DNA of 64,000 bases. Source: MFD04716-140 sp963703125 (GTDB taxonomy: Bacteria > Bacteroidota > Bacteroidia > Flavobacteriales > Flavobacteriaceae). The notes below the pieces were generated by a model. That model was not told the DNA's origin and did not search any database. It worked only from the letters and a program-made list of their open reading frames with translations. Position numbers and translations under genes: made by a program. Of the stretch, positions 44,201-52,455 are shown piece after piece. Every line of letters starts with the position of its first letter. The stretch's first letter is position 1. The stretch lies in NCBI GenBank assembly GCA_963703125.1, contig OY969790.1:1178001-1242000 (forward strand). The letters run 5' to 3'.

Positions 44201-45009
44201 TTCAAGTTGGAGGAGTAAGGGTCAGTGGTGGCGTTCGTATAAATGACCAAGTCATTGTTCCCTACCAATTCTAAGGTTATTCCCAAATCAGTTTCATAGA
44301 CTTCATTGATTCTGGTAACCGTGGCGTTGATGGCCGCCATTGCACTGATTACCGAAGGAGCGTTTGGCAGACTATGATATGCGGTATATTCCCCTGTAGC
44401 TGAAACGGCCAATCTATACTTACGCAAAACTTGTCCGTCCACTGGTTTCAAAGTCGTCCCGTTTCCTATACTTTTCTCGACCAATGAGGTGGTTGCGCAA
44501 ATAAAATCGTTATCCAAGGGTCTGTCCTTCTCTCGTCGATATACCGCGTATTTTCCTTGGGCGCTTTTTTGCATATATACATTTCCGTTACCATTGGTAT
44601 TTACAATCATACTCTCTACACCGTCATCGGATACACTAAATCGAATTCTTTCCGATCTATTTTGGATTCCAAACCCTTTGTATGATTTAATAGTGGGATA
44701 CTTTGCCGATAATTCTGGGGACATAACTGGTGCCTCTGTAATTTGGAACGCAATAAGTTTACCCGTTTCATCCGGAAAATGTACAATTTTGGAATTCTTT
44801 CCAGAGGTGGATATGGACTTTAGCTCCTCCTTGAAACTTTTTTCTTCCAAGGAGAAAACAGTTCCGTTTTTAATATTGAAGCGTTCAGAGAAATCTTTAT
44901 TGGCATCAAATCGCGTATTTTCCTTTTTCCAATAACCACTTTGGGCGCTTCCGTAAAAGGAGAGAAATGCTATGGTAATTGTAAAAAGTAGACGTAATTT
45001 TGTAACCAT
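41224..45009 (-). CDS. Secreted reprolysin-type metalloprotease with T9SS sorting domain
   Basis: This product of about 1261 aa starts at ATG 45009, with signal peptide LRLLFTITIAFLSFYGSAQS. After a propeptide comes a reprolysin-like zinc protease domain with VAHEMGHQFGANHTW near residue 335. Beta-sandwich repeats follow, including an FnIII-type domain (VTLEWQADPKYTDYDVQV) and a proprotein-convertase P-like domain (LNVNLQIDHSFLADLVVSLTSPTG). The C-terminus is a type A T9SS signal (VYPNPFTETVRIFL ... GIYYLKFEG..KATTKLIKK). It is exported by the type IX system and breaks down outside protein. Confidence 0.94.
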   Translation of the reverse strand: MVTKLRLLFTITIAFLSFYGSAQSGYWKKENTRFDANKDFSERFNIKNGTVFSLEEKSFKEELKSISTSGKNSKIVHFPDETGKLIAFQITEAPVMSPELSAKYPTIKSYKGFGIQNRSERIRFSVSDDGVESMIVNTNGNGNVYMQKSAQGKYAVYRREKDRPLDNDFICATTSLVEKSIGNGTTLKPVDGQVLRKYRLAVSATGEYTAYHSLPNAPSVISAMAAINATVTRINEVYETDLGITLELVGNNDLVIYTNATTDPYSSNLNTQVQTTLNNVIGAANYDIGHLFQKGVNGGDAGFVGSVCVNNRKGSAYSSAVDPVGDLYDIDFVAHEMGHQFGANHTWSFESEGTLVQAEPGSGTTIMGYAGISGQNNVAAHGDDYFHYLSIVQISDYVETASCGEIIGIANNPPLVTTPGDFVIPKSTAFFLEGNATDADVADVLSYAWEQVDDGVVTFMNFGPTNPSGANFRSQKPTSDPRRYFPKIENVLQGNLTQSNPSISSTWETSSDIEREMNFAFTVRDNGLGGGQVVSDLVKVSVVNNSGPFKVLSQSSNANLPAGNILDVNWDVANTEKAPVNAKSVDILLSIDGGSTYPIVLAQDVPNDGSHKVVIPGNPTSQARLMVKGHDNVFFAVNAANFTIEPSEIVLNFTDLDYGVCQGDDLVVPFIYETYLGFNEEATLSVVAPPIGLGVAFSPSTTVITNSPIDLTFTNTLSVPEGTYNITVLATTATRSKTVDLQLHVFDNNFTDVLLVSPVSGEQDVSKNVTLEWQADPKYTDYDVQVATDAAFSNIIQTENVVSNTYLPSNLANETTYYWRVKPKNDCGEGTYSSAFSFTTIQFNCANKAADNLPIVISATGTPVITSKITFYEDLILADLNVNLQIDHSFLADLVVSLTSPTGTTVVLTSSSCGGLSNINATFDDSANAFICGGSPAISGTVKPLGSLNSFNGESILGEWTLEIVDNAPSDGGSLKAFSLDMCVEGQFRPDADNDGIFDDGDDLCLGTPEGDEVNSSGCTVYRFQKNNFNVTAQSESCRNNNDGVMTVTATIPLDYVINISGQSLNITENFANTFTLPDLGSGVYNICINATDGAIVYEAYCFDVNITEPLPISVTSKTSADGKAVTLSLQGNSFYFIEFNGAVIQTEESTITLDLKTGRNSLKVSTGLPCQGVYEEYILLSDQPVVYPNPFTETVRIFLSSGMEDMNVSIYGSNGQLLQSHRYRVDSTELELNFSTLPSGIYYLKFEGANIKATTKLIKK

Positions 45010-45062
45010 CAAGGGGTTTTTAGCCAAAATCAAATATAACTCTTTTTTAGATTCTAGTTTAG

Positions 45063-46007
45063 GTGGTTACAGTCCAAAGCATTTCCAAATTCGACAAAGC
45101 GCATTTCACGGCAATTACCATTGGTACTTTCGACGGAGTACATATCGGCCATCGAAAAATTTTGGATCGACTCATGAAAGTTGCCCTCAATCAGGGCCTC
45201 AAATCCACCGTGCTTACATTTTTTCCCCATCCCCGAATGGTCGTTCAAAAGGATGCTCAGATAAAATTGCTGAACACACTGGAAGAAAAGATCCGGATTT
45301 TGGAAAATTTTGGTCTGGACTATCTTATAGTGCATCCTTTCACAGAAGAATTTTCGAGATTATCGGCGGAGGAATTTGTCGAGGATAATTTGCTTGAAGG
45401 ACTTCAAATGAAAATGATAATTATTGGCTACGACCATAGGTTTGGAAGAAATAGAAATGCCGATATCAGGGACCTGAAAATTTTTGGTGAAAATTGGGGT
45501 TTTGGTGTAGAGGAAATTCCGGCACAAGAAATAGACGAGGTCTCTGTAAGCTCCACTAAAATTAGAAGGGCACTAGAGGACGGGAACATCAAAAAGGCGA
45601 ATAAATATTTGGGCTACAAGTATATGCTTACGGGAGAGATAAAAAAAGGCAAGGGCCTCGGAAAACAAATAGGATTCCCTACCGCCAACCTCCACATCAA
45701 CGAGTCTTACAAATTGGTCCCAAAAAATGGGGTTTATGTGGTTCAAAGCCTTTTTGATGGAAAGCAGGTCTATGGAATGATGAATATAGGCTTTAACCCA
45801 ACAGTTGAAGAACCAACTGTTTCCGAAACCAGACCCGAAAGGATAGAGATCAATTTTTTCGATTTCAATGAAAACCTTTATGGAAAGGTGATACAAATAG
45901 ACATCATTGATCGCCTTAGGGACGAATTTAAATTTGAATCCGTAGAAAAACTAAAGGAACAATTGCTAAAAGACAAAAAGACCTCCCTCTCAATACTATC
46001 CAAATAA
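45063..46007 (+). CDS. ribF: Bifunctional riboflavin kinase/FAD synthetase
   Basis: This 314-aa protein makes FMN and FAD from riboflavin. The N-terminal adenylyltransferase domain has AITIGTFDGVHIGHRKIL and GYDHRFGRNRNAD. The C-terminal kinase domain has GKGLGKQIGFPTANL and NIGFNPTV. A GTG at 45063 is the likely start. It is divergent from the metalloprotease gene with 53 bp between, and overlaps the next start by one base. Confidence 0.96.
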   Translation: MVTVQSISKFDKAHFTAITIGTFDGVHIGHRKILDRLMKVALNQGLKSTVLTFFPHPRMVVQKDAQIKLLNTLEEKIRILENFGLDYLIVHPFTEEFSRLSAEEFVEDNLLEGLQMKMIIIGYDHRFGRNRNADIRDLKIFGENWGFGVEEIPAQEIDEVSVSSTKIRRALEDGNIKKANKYLGYKYMLTGEIKKGKGLGKQIGFPTANLHINESYKLVPKNGVYVVQSLFDGKQVYGMMNIGFNPTVEEPTVSETRPERIEINFFDFNENLYGKVIQIDIIDRLRDEFKFESVEKLKEQLLKDKKTSLSILSK

Positions 46008-47338
46008 TGCTCAATCGATGGTTATTTACAAAAATCGATAATTCACCATTAATCATCTTTCGTATTTTTTTTGGAATACTCGTAGCCCTTGAATGTTATG
46101 GTGCCATTTTCACGGGATGGATCAGACGTACTTTAATCGAACCCGAGTTTACCTTCACTTTTATTGGGTTTGAATGGTTGCAACCCCTACCCGGTTTTGG
46201 CATGTACTATTACTTTTTTATCATGGGGACCCTTGGACTCTGCATAGCCATTGGGTATAAATATCGCCTTGGTATAATCTCTTTTACCGTGATGTGGACC
46301 GCAGTTTATTTAATGCAAAAATCCGCCTACAACAATCATTATTATCTGCTTGTACTAATTTCATTGTTCATGTGTTTTTTTCCGGCACAGAGGGCCTATT
46401 CCATTGATGTGCGAAAAAAACCGGAAATAAAGAGCGATTTTATGCCAAGCTACGTGAAATGGATTTTCGTTTTACAGCTTTTCATTATGTACTCTTATGC
46501 TTCTATTGCAAAGTTATATGGGGATTGGCTTGATTTGGGCATCATACGCATCCTTATGCTGGACAAAGCCGATTATCCTTTGATTGGTCAATTGCTACAA
46601 GAAACTTGGCTGCATAATCTAATTGGAATATTCGGAATACTTTTTGACCTTCTAATTGTGCCGGCACTTTTATGGAAACCTACCCGAAAATGGGCCTTCA
46701 TAACTTCTATCTTTTTTCATTTGTTCAACTCCGTCGTGTTTCAAATCGGCATTTTCCCATATCTTTCACTAGCATTCACGGTTTTCTTTTTTGAGCCAAA
46801 ATCGATTCAAAATATCTTTTTCAAAAGAAAGACATTTTATGGGGGCGAAGAAGTCGAAATTTCATTTTACAAAACCTATTTGGTCACTTTAATGGCCGCT
46901 TATTTTCTTATTCAGGTTTCATTGCCTTTACGTCATTATTTCATTAAAGACAATGTTCTTTGGACAGAGGAAGGCCATAGATTAAGCTGGCGTATGATGC
47001 TTCGCAGTCGCGCTGGAATAACTGATTTTAACCTTGTCAATTTGGAAAACGGTGATTCCTTTAAGGTGAATTTGGATGCCTATCTTACTTCAAAACAAAA
47101 AGAAAAAGTTGTGGCATACCCTGATTTTATGTGGCAATTTGCACAGCATCTCAAAAAAGAGCATGCCAAAAAAGGTGAAAAGGTTTCAGTATTTGTATCA
47201 TCAAAGATCAGTATAAACGGCAAGCCTTTTAAAGAATTTATCAATCCTAAAATAGATATGGCCAATACGGATTGGGATCATTTCAGGCATCACGAATGGA
47301 TCCTTCCTTACGAATCGGAAGATCCAATCGAAAAATAA
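46007..47338 (+). CDS. HTTM-domain membrane protein (gamma-carboxylase-like)
   Basis: This 443-aa protein has at least eight membrane segments in residues 15-310, with family features LIIFRIFFGILVALECYG, YNNHYYLL and FFHLFNSVVFQIGIFP. A C-terminal soluble part follows. HTTM proteins are related to vitamin-K-dependent gamma-carboxylase, but the bacterial reaction is largely unknown. The start overlaps the ribF stop (TAATG), so they are coupled. Confidence 0.9.
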   Translation: MLNRWLFTKIDNSPLIIFRIFFGILVALECYGAIFTGWIRRTLIEPEFTFTFIGFEWLQPLPGFGMYYYFFIMGTLGLCIAIGYKYRLGIISFTVMWTAVYLMQKSAYNNHYYLLVLISLFMCFFPAQRAYSIDVRKKPEIKSDFMPSYVKWIFVLQLFIMYSYASIAKLYGDWLDLGIIRILMLDKADYPLIGQLLQETWLHNLIGIFGILFDLLIVPALLWKPTRKWAFITSIFFHLFNSVVFQIGIFPYLSLAFTVFFFEPKSIQNIFFKRKTFYGGEEVEISFYKTYLVTLMAAYFLIQVSLPLRHYFIKDNVLWTEEGHRLSWRMMLRSRAGITDFNLVNLENGDSFKVNLDAYLTSKQKEKVVAYPDFMWQFAQHLKKEHAKKGEKVSVFVSSKISINGKPFKEFINPKIDMANTDWDHFRHHEWILPYESEDPIEK

Positions 47339-47345
47339 TGCAATC

Positions 47346-47726
47346 TCAAAATCTAACCGCGCGCTGACAAAGTTGTAAAGGCATTCCCCAAGGATCGCGC
47401 AGCATTATCAAATGGCTCCCGTCTTCCTTTCGTATCTCCTCAAAAAAAGAAGCCCCGGCATTTACCAATCGATTTTTATCATTTTCTGCATTTTCGGAAA
47501 CGAACGCCACATGGAAAGTTAAGGGGTGTTTTTTGGCAAAATCGGTAATCAGCTCATCGGGTCGTTGATATAGCTCCACTACCACCCTACCTGATGAATC
47601 AGATAAAAAAGTCATAAAGGGGGGTGCTTTTTGTGCGCTGACCACGTTCAATCCCAAATGGGATATATACCATGGGACCACCAGATCAATTCGGGCTACA
47701 TTGATAGCAAAATGTTCAAATATCAT
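47346..47726 (-). CDS. VOC-family protein (glyoxalase/dioxygenase-like)
   Basis: This 126-aa protein has a single vicinal-oxygen-chelate fold in two beta-alpha-beta-beta-beta units: FEHFAINVARIDLVVPWYISHLG, then FHVAFVSENAE...LRDPWGMPLQL. Possible metal ligands His5 and His77 and a late polar residue are present. Substrate unknown. It lies convergent with the HTTM gene and divergent from serS. Confidence 0.87.
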   Translation of the reverse strand: MIFEHFAINVARIDLVVPWYISHLGLNVVSAQKAPPFMTFLSDSSGRVVVELYQRPDELITDFAKKHPLTFHVAFVSENAENDKNRLVNAGASFFEEIRKEDGSHLIMLRDPWGMPLQLCQRAVRF

Positions 47727-47787
47727 TTAGTTTTTCAATTTTGGGTACATCGGCAATAAATATAGATCTTAAATCGTGGGATTCTTT

Positions 47788-47795
47788 TAAATTTG
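47788..47795 (+). promoter_or_regulatory. -7 element of serS
   Basis: TAAATTTG lies 20 bp before ATG 47815. Transcription would begin around 47800, which argues for that ATG and against the one at 47797. Confidence 0.5.
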
Positions 47796-47814
47796 CATGA
47801 CAAAATCACAAAAA

Positions 47815-49086
47815 ATGTTGCAATTACAGTCGATTCGAGACGCAAAAGAGGAGGTCATATTAGCACTTAAGAAACGGAACATTGATGCCGCCACCATGGT
47901 GGATAATGTATTAAAGTTGGATGAAAAAAGACGATCTACACAGACTCACTTGGATGCCATACTTGCCGAAAGCAACAAATTGTCAAAGGAAATCGGAGAA
48001 CTTTTTAAAAGTGGAAGGACCCATGAAGCCAACCTTCTTAAAGAAAAAACAGGAATCCTAAAAGAGGAATCAAGGCAACTGGGCGACAATTTGAATTCGA
48101 TTGCAGACGAATTACAGTCCTTACTTTATCAAATTCCCAATGTCCCAAATAAATTGGTTCCGGCGGGGAGTTCGGAAACTGACAACGAAGAGGTTTTTAA
48201 AGAAGGTACGGTTCCTGTTTTAATTTCTGGAGCACTGCCGCATTGGGAACTTGCCAAAAAATACGACATCATAGATTTTGAGTTGGGCGTTAAAATTACA
48301 GGGGCAGGTTTTCCCGTATACAAAGGAAAAGGTGCCCGACTTCAGCGTGCCTTGATCTCTTACTTTTTGGATAAAAATACAGCGGCTGGCTATACAGAAA
48401 TGCAAGTACCACATTTGGTCAATGAGGCATCTGGTTATGGCACAGGTCAATTGCCCGATAAAGAAGGCCAAATGTACCATGTAGGCGAGGACGACCTTTA
48501 TTTGATTCCCACGGCGGAGGTTCCCGTAACCAATTTATTGCGGGATGAACTGTTATTGGAAAAAGACCTGCCTATTTGCTATACAGCCTATACACCCTGT
48601 TTCCGACGTGAGGCGGGCAGTTATGGCGCCCATGTTCGCGGATTGAACCGGTTGCATCAATTTGATAAGGTTGAAATAGTTCGTGTGGAGCTTCCCGGCA
48701 ATTCGTACCACGCCTTGGACGGCATGGTGGAACATGTGAAAAATATTTTGAGGGAATTGGAGCTTCCGTATCGCATACTTCGCCTTTGTGGTGGCGACCT
48801 TGGTTTCACCTCTGCCCTAACCTATGATTTTGAAGTTTTTTCAACAGCACAAGATCGTTGGTTGGAAATTAGCTCAGTCTCTAATTTCGAGACCTATCAG
48901 GCAAATCGACTCAAACTTCGTTTTAAGGATGGGGACGGAAAGAACCAATTGGCCCACACACTTAATGGAAGCTCTTTGGCCTTACCACGGGTATTGGCAG
49001 GCATATTGGAGAATTACCAGACTTCCGACGGCATTAGGATACCCGAAGTTTTGGTGCCTTATTGCGGATTTGATATGATTGATTAA
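47815..49086 (+). CDS. serS: Serine-tRNA ligase
   Basis: This 423-aa class II synthetase has an N-terminal tRNA-binding coiled coil (about 1-110) and a catalytic domain with motif 2 (FRREAGSYGAHVRGLNRLHQF) and motif 3 (GSSLALPRVLAGILENYQ). TAEVP, for serine binding, is also present. The chosen start gives LQLQSIRDAKEEVI, the usual N-terminus in this phylum. Confidence 0.97.
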   Translation: MLQLQSIRDAKEEVILALKKRNIDAATMVDNVLKLDEKRRSTQTHLDAILAESNKLSKEIGELFKSGRTHEANLLKEKTGILKEESRQLGDNLNSIADELQSLLYQIPNVPNKLVPAGSSETDNEEVFKEGTVPVLISGALPHWELAKKYDIIDFELGVKITGAGFPVYKGKGARLQRALISYFLDKNTAAGYTEMQVPHLVNEASGYGTGQLPDKEGQMYHVGEDDLYLIPTAEVPVTNLLRDELLLEKDLPICYTAYTPCFRREAGSYGAHVRGLNRLHQFDKVEIVRVELPGNSYHALDGMVEHVKNILRELELPYRILRLCGGDLGFTSALTYDFEVFSTAQDRWLEISSVSNFETYQANRLKLRFKDGDGKNQLAHTLNGSSLALPRVLAGILENYQTSDGIRIPEVLVPYCGFDMID

Positions 49087-49141
49087 GACCCTCTTAACAC
49101 GCTCTTTGATCAAACTGCGTATCTTTGGTAAAAAGCTACGT

Positions 49142-50926
49142 TTGAAACCCTACTTGCTCATATTTTTTATTCTAACGCTTGATTTGTTATCTGCACAGGA
49201 TGATTTCTTGGCGAAACAATATTTTACAGATGGCCAGTATGATAAGGCCGTTGTGTTCTACGAAAAATTGGTTGAACAGAATCCGCGTAGAACTGATTAT
49301 GGCGAAGGCCTTATTGCCTGCTATCAGCAGTTGGAGCGTTATGTAGATGCCGAAAAATATTTACTTAAGGAACTGGCCATAGGAAATGCCTATCCCACAT
49401 ATTATATTGAACTGGGGTATAATTACACACTACAGAACAAACCTGAAAAGGCCACCGAGCAATATGACATTGCCATCGCAAAAATTAGCGAAAACCCCAA
49501 TTTTGGCTACGGCATAGGATTTAGCTTCCAGAAGTATGCGCTTTTGGATTATGCAATCAAGGCCTATTCCAAGTCCATGGAGCTCAATCCAAAAATGGAT
49601 TATAATTATCAACTTGCCCGAATTTATGGGGAACAAGGAGATGTTGAAAAAATGTATGATTCTTACCTGAAGCTTATCATCGAGGGCAAAGCCTCTCTTT
49701 CCAACATTCTACGAAATATTGACGATTTTATTACCGATGATCCTGATAATGAGAACAATTTGAAGTTTAAAAAAATAGTGTTGCAGAATGCTCAAAAAAA
49801 CCCAGATCTTCTCTGGAACCAATTGTTGAGTTGGCTTTTCGTGCAGCAAAAGCAATTTGATAGTGCCTTCCGTCAAGAAAAGGCGATTTACAAACGCACG
49901 GATGGCGGATCCATGCAAAGACTTGAGATGTTGGGAGATTTAACTTTGGAAGAAAAAGCCTTTGATACCGCCTTGGAAATATATGGGTTCATTAGGGACA
50001 ATTCCAACGATAAAGTGACAAGGTTAAACGCCCAGTTGAACCTAATAGACATCCAACTTCTTGATTCGGATGAAAAAACCCAAACAGAAATACAGAGGCA
50101 ATTTGAGGGCTTAATCGATATATATGGCAATGAAAGTCAAACATTGCAATTACAGGTAGCCTATGCCAACTTTTTGACCTTCAGACAGGATGCTCCCGAG
50201 CACGCCATTGAAATGCTCAAGAAGAGTTTGGAACTTCCTTTGAATACAAGAGGGGAAGCATCCATAAAATTGGCCTTGGGAGATATATTGGTATATGACA
50301 AAAAATTCAATCAGGCACTCATCTATTTTTCACAGATTCAGAAGGACTTAAAAAATGATGTTCTTGGACAGGATGCACGCTTCAAAGTTGCTCAGACCAG
50401 TTTTTACAAGGGTGATTTTGATTGGGCCCTAACCCAGCTAAAAGTATTGAGAAGTTCTACCTCTCAATTGATTGCAAATGATGCAATGCAACTTAGTTTG
50501 TTGATATCCGACAATTCATTGGAAGATTCTACCCAAGTGGCCTTAAAAAAATATGCAAGAGCCGATCTGTTGGCCTATCAGAATAAAACCAAGGAAGCCA
50601 TTGCCGAATTGGATGCTATTCTTCAAAATCACAAAGGAGAGAAAATAGAGGATGAAGCCCTCTTAAAACAAGGGGAGCTTTTGGAAAGTATTAAGGATTA
50701 TGATGCCGCCAAAGTCAACTATCAAAAAATAATCGAGTTTTATGCAAATGGCATTTTAGCCGATGATGCCCATTTTGCTTTGGCCGAACTCTATCGAAAT
50801 GTGCTGAACGAGCCCGAAAAGGCACAGGAGCATTACGAAAAAATCATTTATAATTATCAGGACAGCTATTTCTTCCCACAAGCACGAAAGAATTTTAGGA
50901 TGCTTCGTGGCGATAGTATTAATTGA
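49142..50926 (+). CDS. Secreted tetratricopeptide-repeat protein
   Basis: This protein of about 594 aa has a signal peptide (KPYLLIFFILTLDLLSAQ). TPR-like helices follow throughout, e.g. DDFLAKQYFTDGQYDKAVVFYEKLVEQNP and QNKPEKATEQYDIAIAKI, and at the end KAQEHYEKIIYNYQDSYF. No ATG exists near the N-terminus. TTG 49142 gives a normal signal peptide; a TTG at 49079 overlapping serS is the alternative. A -7-like TATCTTTG at 49120-49127 supports the later one. It probably forms a periplasmic protein-binding scaffold. Confidence 0.85.
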   Translation: MKPYLLIFFILTLDLLSAQDDFLAKQYFTDGQYDKAVVFYEKLVEQNPRRTDYGEGLIACYQQLERYVDAEKYLLKELAIGNAYPTYYIELGYNYTLQNKPEKATEQYDIAIAKISENPNFGYGIGFSFQKYALLDYAIKAYSKSMELNPKMDYNYQLARIYGEQGDVEKMYDSYLKLIIEGKASLSNILRNIDDFITDDPDNENNLKFKKIVLQNAQKNPDLLWNQLLSWLFVQQKQFDSAFRQEKAIYKRTDGGSMQRLEMLGDLTLEEKAFDTALEIYGFIRDNSNDKVTRLNAQLNLIDIQLLDSDEKTQTEIQRQFEGLIDIYGNESQTLQLQVAYANFLTFRQDAPEHAIEMLKKSLELPLNTRGEASIKLALGDILVYDKKFNQALIYFSQIQKDLKNDVLGQDARFKVAQTSFYKGDFDWALTQLKVLRSSTSQLIANDAMQLSLLISDNSLEDSTQVALKKYARADLLAYQNKTKEAIAELDAILQNHKGEKIEDEALLKQGELLESIKDYDAAKVNYQKIIEFYANGILADDAHFALAELYRNVLNEPEKAQEHYEKIIYNYQDSYFFPQARKNFRMLRGDSIN

Positions 50927-50931
50927 ATTCT

Positions 50932-51576
50932 ATGTACATCTATAATGTAACTACAAATATCGAAGAATCCGTTCATGAACAATGGGTACAATGGATGAAA
51001 GACACCCATATTCCGGAGGTTTTGTCTACGGGTAAATTTCTTTCGGCCAAGATGTGCAGGGTTTTGGTAGAAGAAGATATGGGTGGATTTACATATTCAG
51101 TTCAATACACAGCATTGGACAAGGAAACACTGGAACGTTACTATTCTGAAGACGCTCCCAGATTACGGCAAAAGGCCATGCAACTTTTCACCGGAAAGCT
51201 AGTATCCTTTCGAACCGAATTGAAGGTTGTAAGCAATCATCAATCTGCAAACAAAAGTGCCACCAATTATCTTTTTGCCTATGGCACTTTACAGGATGAA
51301 TCCGTTCAAACAACCTATTTGTTAAGGTCACTGACCGGCATTCCCGATAGACTTTCCAAATACAAAATTTCCGATAAAAAGGTTGCAGATGCCTACCCCA
51401 ATGTTACCTTCACCGGAAACCCTGAGGATTCGGTTGGCGGGATGGCTTATCTACTGACGCACGAAGAACTACTTTTGGCGGATGATTATGAAGGACAGGC
51501 CTATAAAAGGATAGAGGTAGAACTATCATCCGGAAAAAAGGCATGGGTCTATTTGAGTCCCAATGGCGAACACTAA
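50932..51576 (+). CDS. DUF4286 - gamma-glutamylcyclotransferase-like fusion
   Basis: This 214-aa protein has an N-terminal DUF4286 part (1-100: MYIYNVTTNIEESVHEQWVQWM, FTYSVQYTA) joined to an AIG2/GGCT-like part (about 112-210: LFAYGTLQDESVQ, ...GMAYLLTHEELLLADDYEG.AYKRIEV). The YGTL loop and the acidic residue in LLADDYE are the family marks of gamma-glutamylcyclotransferases. ATG 50932 is taken over TTG 50923. The two families usually occur as separate proteins, so the fusion could point to a shared substrate. Confidence 0.85.
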   Translation: MYIYNVTTNIEESVHEQWVQWMKDTHIPEVLSTGKFLSAKMCRVLVEEDMGGFTYSVQYTALDKETLERYYSEDAPRLRQKAMQLFTGKLVSFRTELKVVSNHQSANKSATNYLFAYGTLQDESVQTTYLLRSLTGIPDRLSKYKISDKKVADAYPNVTFTGNPEDSVGGMAYLLTHEELLLADDYEGQAYKRIEVELSSGKKAWVYLSPNGEH

Positions 51577-51585
51577 AACAGGGAA

Positions 51586-52455
51586 ATGTCCAAAAAGAAG
51601 AAAAAAAAAATCAACGATCAATGGGACAATCGTGTCAAAAATGATACAAAAAGTCCTGTAAAGGCCAAGAAATTCTTGGGGCAGCATTTTTTAAAGGATG
51701 AGAACATTGCCAAACAAATTGCGGGAACGCTCTCATTTGAAGGGTATAAAAACGTAATTGAAATTGGCCCCGGGACCGGGGTTTTGACCAAATATCTATT
51801 GCTCGAGGCCATTGATCTCGTGGCTATGGATGTGGATTCGGATTCTATTATCTATCTAAACCATTCTTTTCCATTGGAGCATCCCGAGGCCATGAATGGC
51901 AAGAGCCGTTTAAAAGTGCTGGAAGCAGACTTTCTAAACTATGACCTAAGTTTACTTTTTGGTAAAGAACCCTTCGCCATCACTGGGAATTTTCCCTATA
52001 ATATTTCAACACAGATTGTTTTTAAAATGCTGGAGCACAAGGAGCAAATACCTGAATTTTCCGGAATGTTCCAGAAAGAGGTTGCGCAACGCATTTGCGA
52101 GAAAGAAGGATCCAAGACATATGGTATTCTTTCCGTTCTTGTTCAGGCTTTCTATGATGCCGAGTACTTATTTTCAGTGCCCCCTGTAGTTTTTGAACCT
52201 GCGCCAAAAGTACATTCTGGCGTAATTCGTCTTACCCGAAAAGAACCGTTTGCCTTGGACTGCGACGAAAAATTGTTCTTTCGCGTCGTAAAAACTGCTT
52301 TTAACCAAAGAAGAAAGACTTTGCGTAACAGTTTAAAAACATTCGAGCTCACAGATAATCTCAGAGAAGATGCTATATTTGATCTTCGCCCAGAGCAATT
52401 GGCCGTAACGGAGTTTATGGCCCTTACGAACAAGATAGAAAATGACACCGTTTAA
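51586..52455 (+). CDS. rsmA: 16S rRNA dimethyladenosine methyltransferase RsmA/KsgA
   Basis: This 289-aa protein dimethylates two adjacent adenosines in the 3' end of 16S rRNA. AKKFLGQHFLKDENIAKQIA opens the SAM-binding fold, with VIEIGPGTGVLTKYLL (motif I) and the catalytic GNFPYNIST (NLPY-type motif IV). A lysine-rich N-terminal extension precedes it. Its end overlaps the mgtE start by 14 bp. Confidence 0.97.
   Translation: MSKKKKKKINDQWDNRVKNDTKSPVKAKKFLGQHFLKDENIAKQIAGTLSFEGYKNVIEIGPGTGVLTKYLLLEAIDLVAMDVDSDSIIYLNHSFPLEHPEAMNGKSRLKVLEADFLNYDLSLLFGKEPFAITGNFPYNISTQIVFKMLEHKEQIPEFSGMFQKEVAQRICEKEGSKTYGILSVLVQAFYDAEYLFSVPPVVFEPAPKVHSGVIRLTRKEPFALDCDEKLFFRVVKTAFNQRRKTLRNSLKTFELTDNLREDAIFDLRPEQLAVTEFMALTNKIENDTV

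Noticed and set aside
44972..45388. A 138-aa frame over the ribF start
   Set aside because: It is a shadow of ribF in another frame and runs through the metalloprotease start region.
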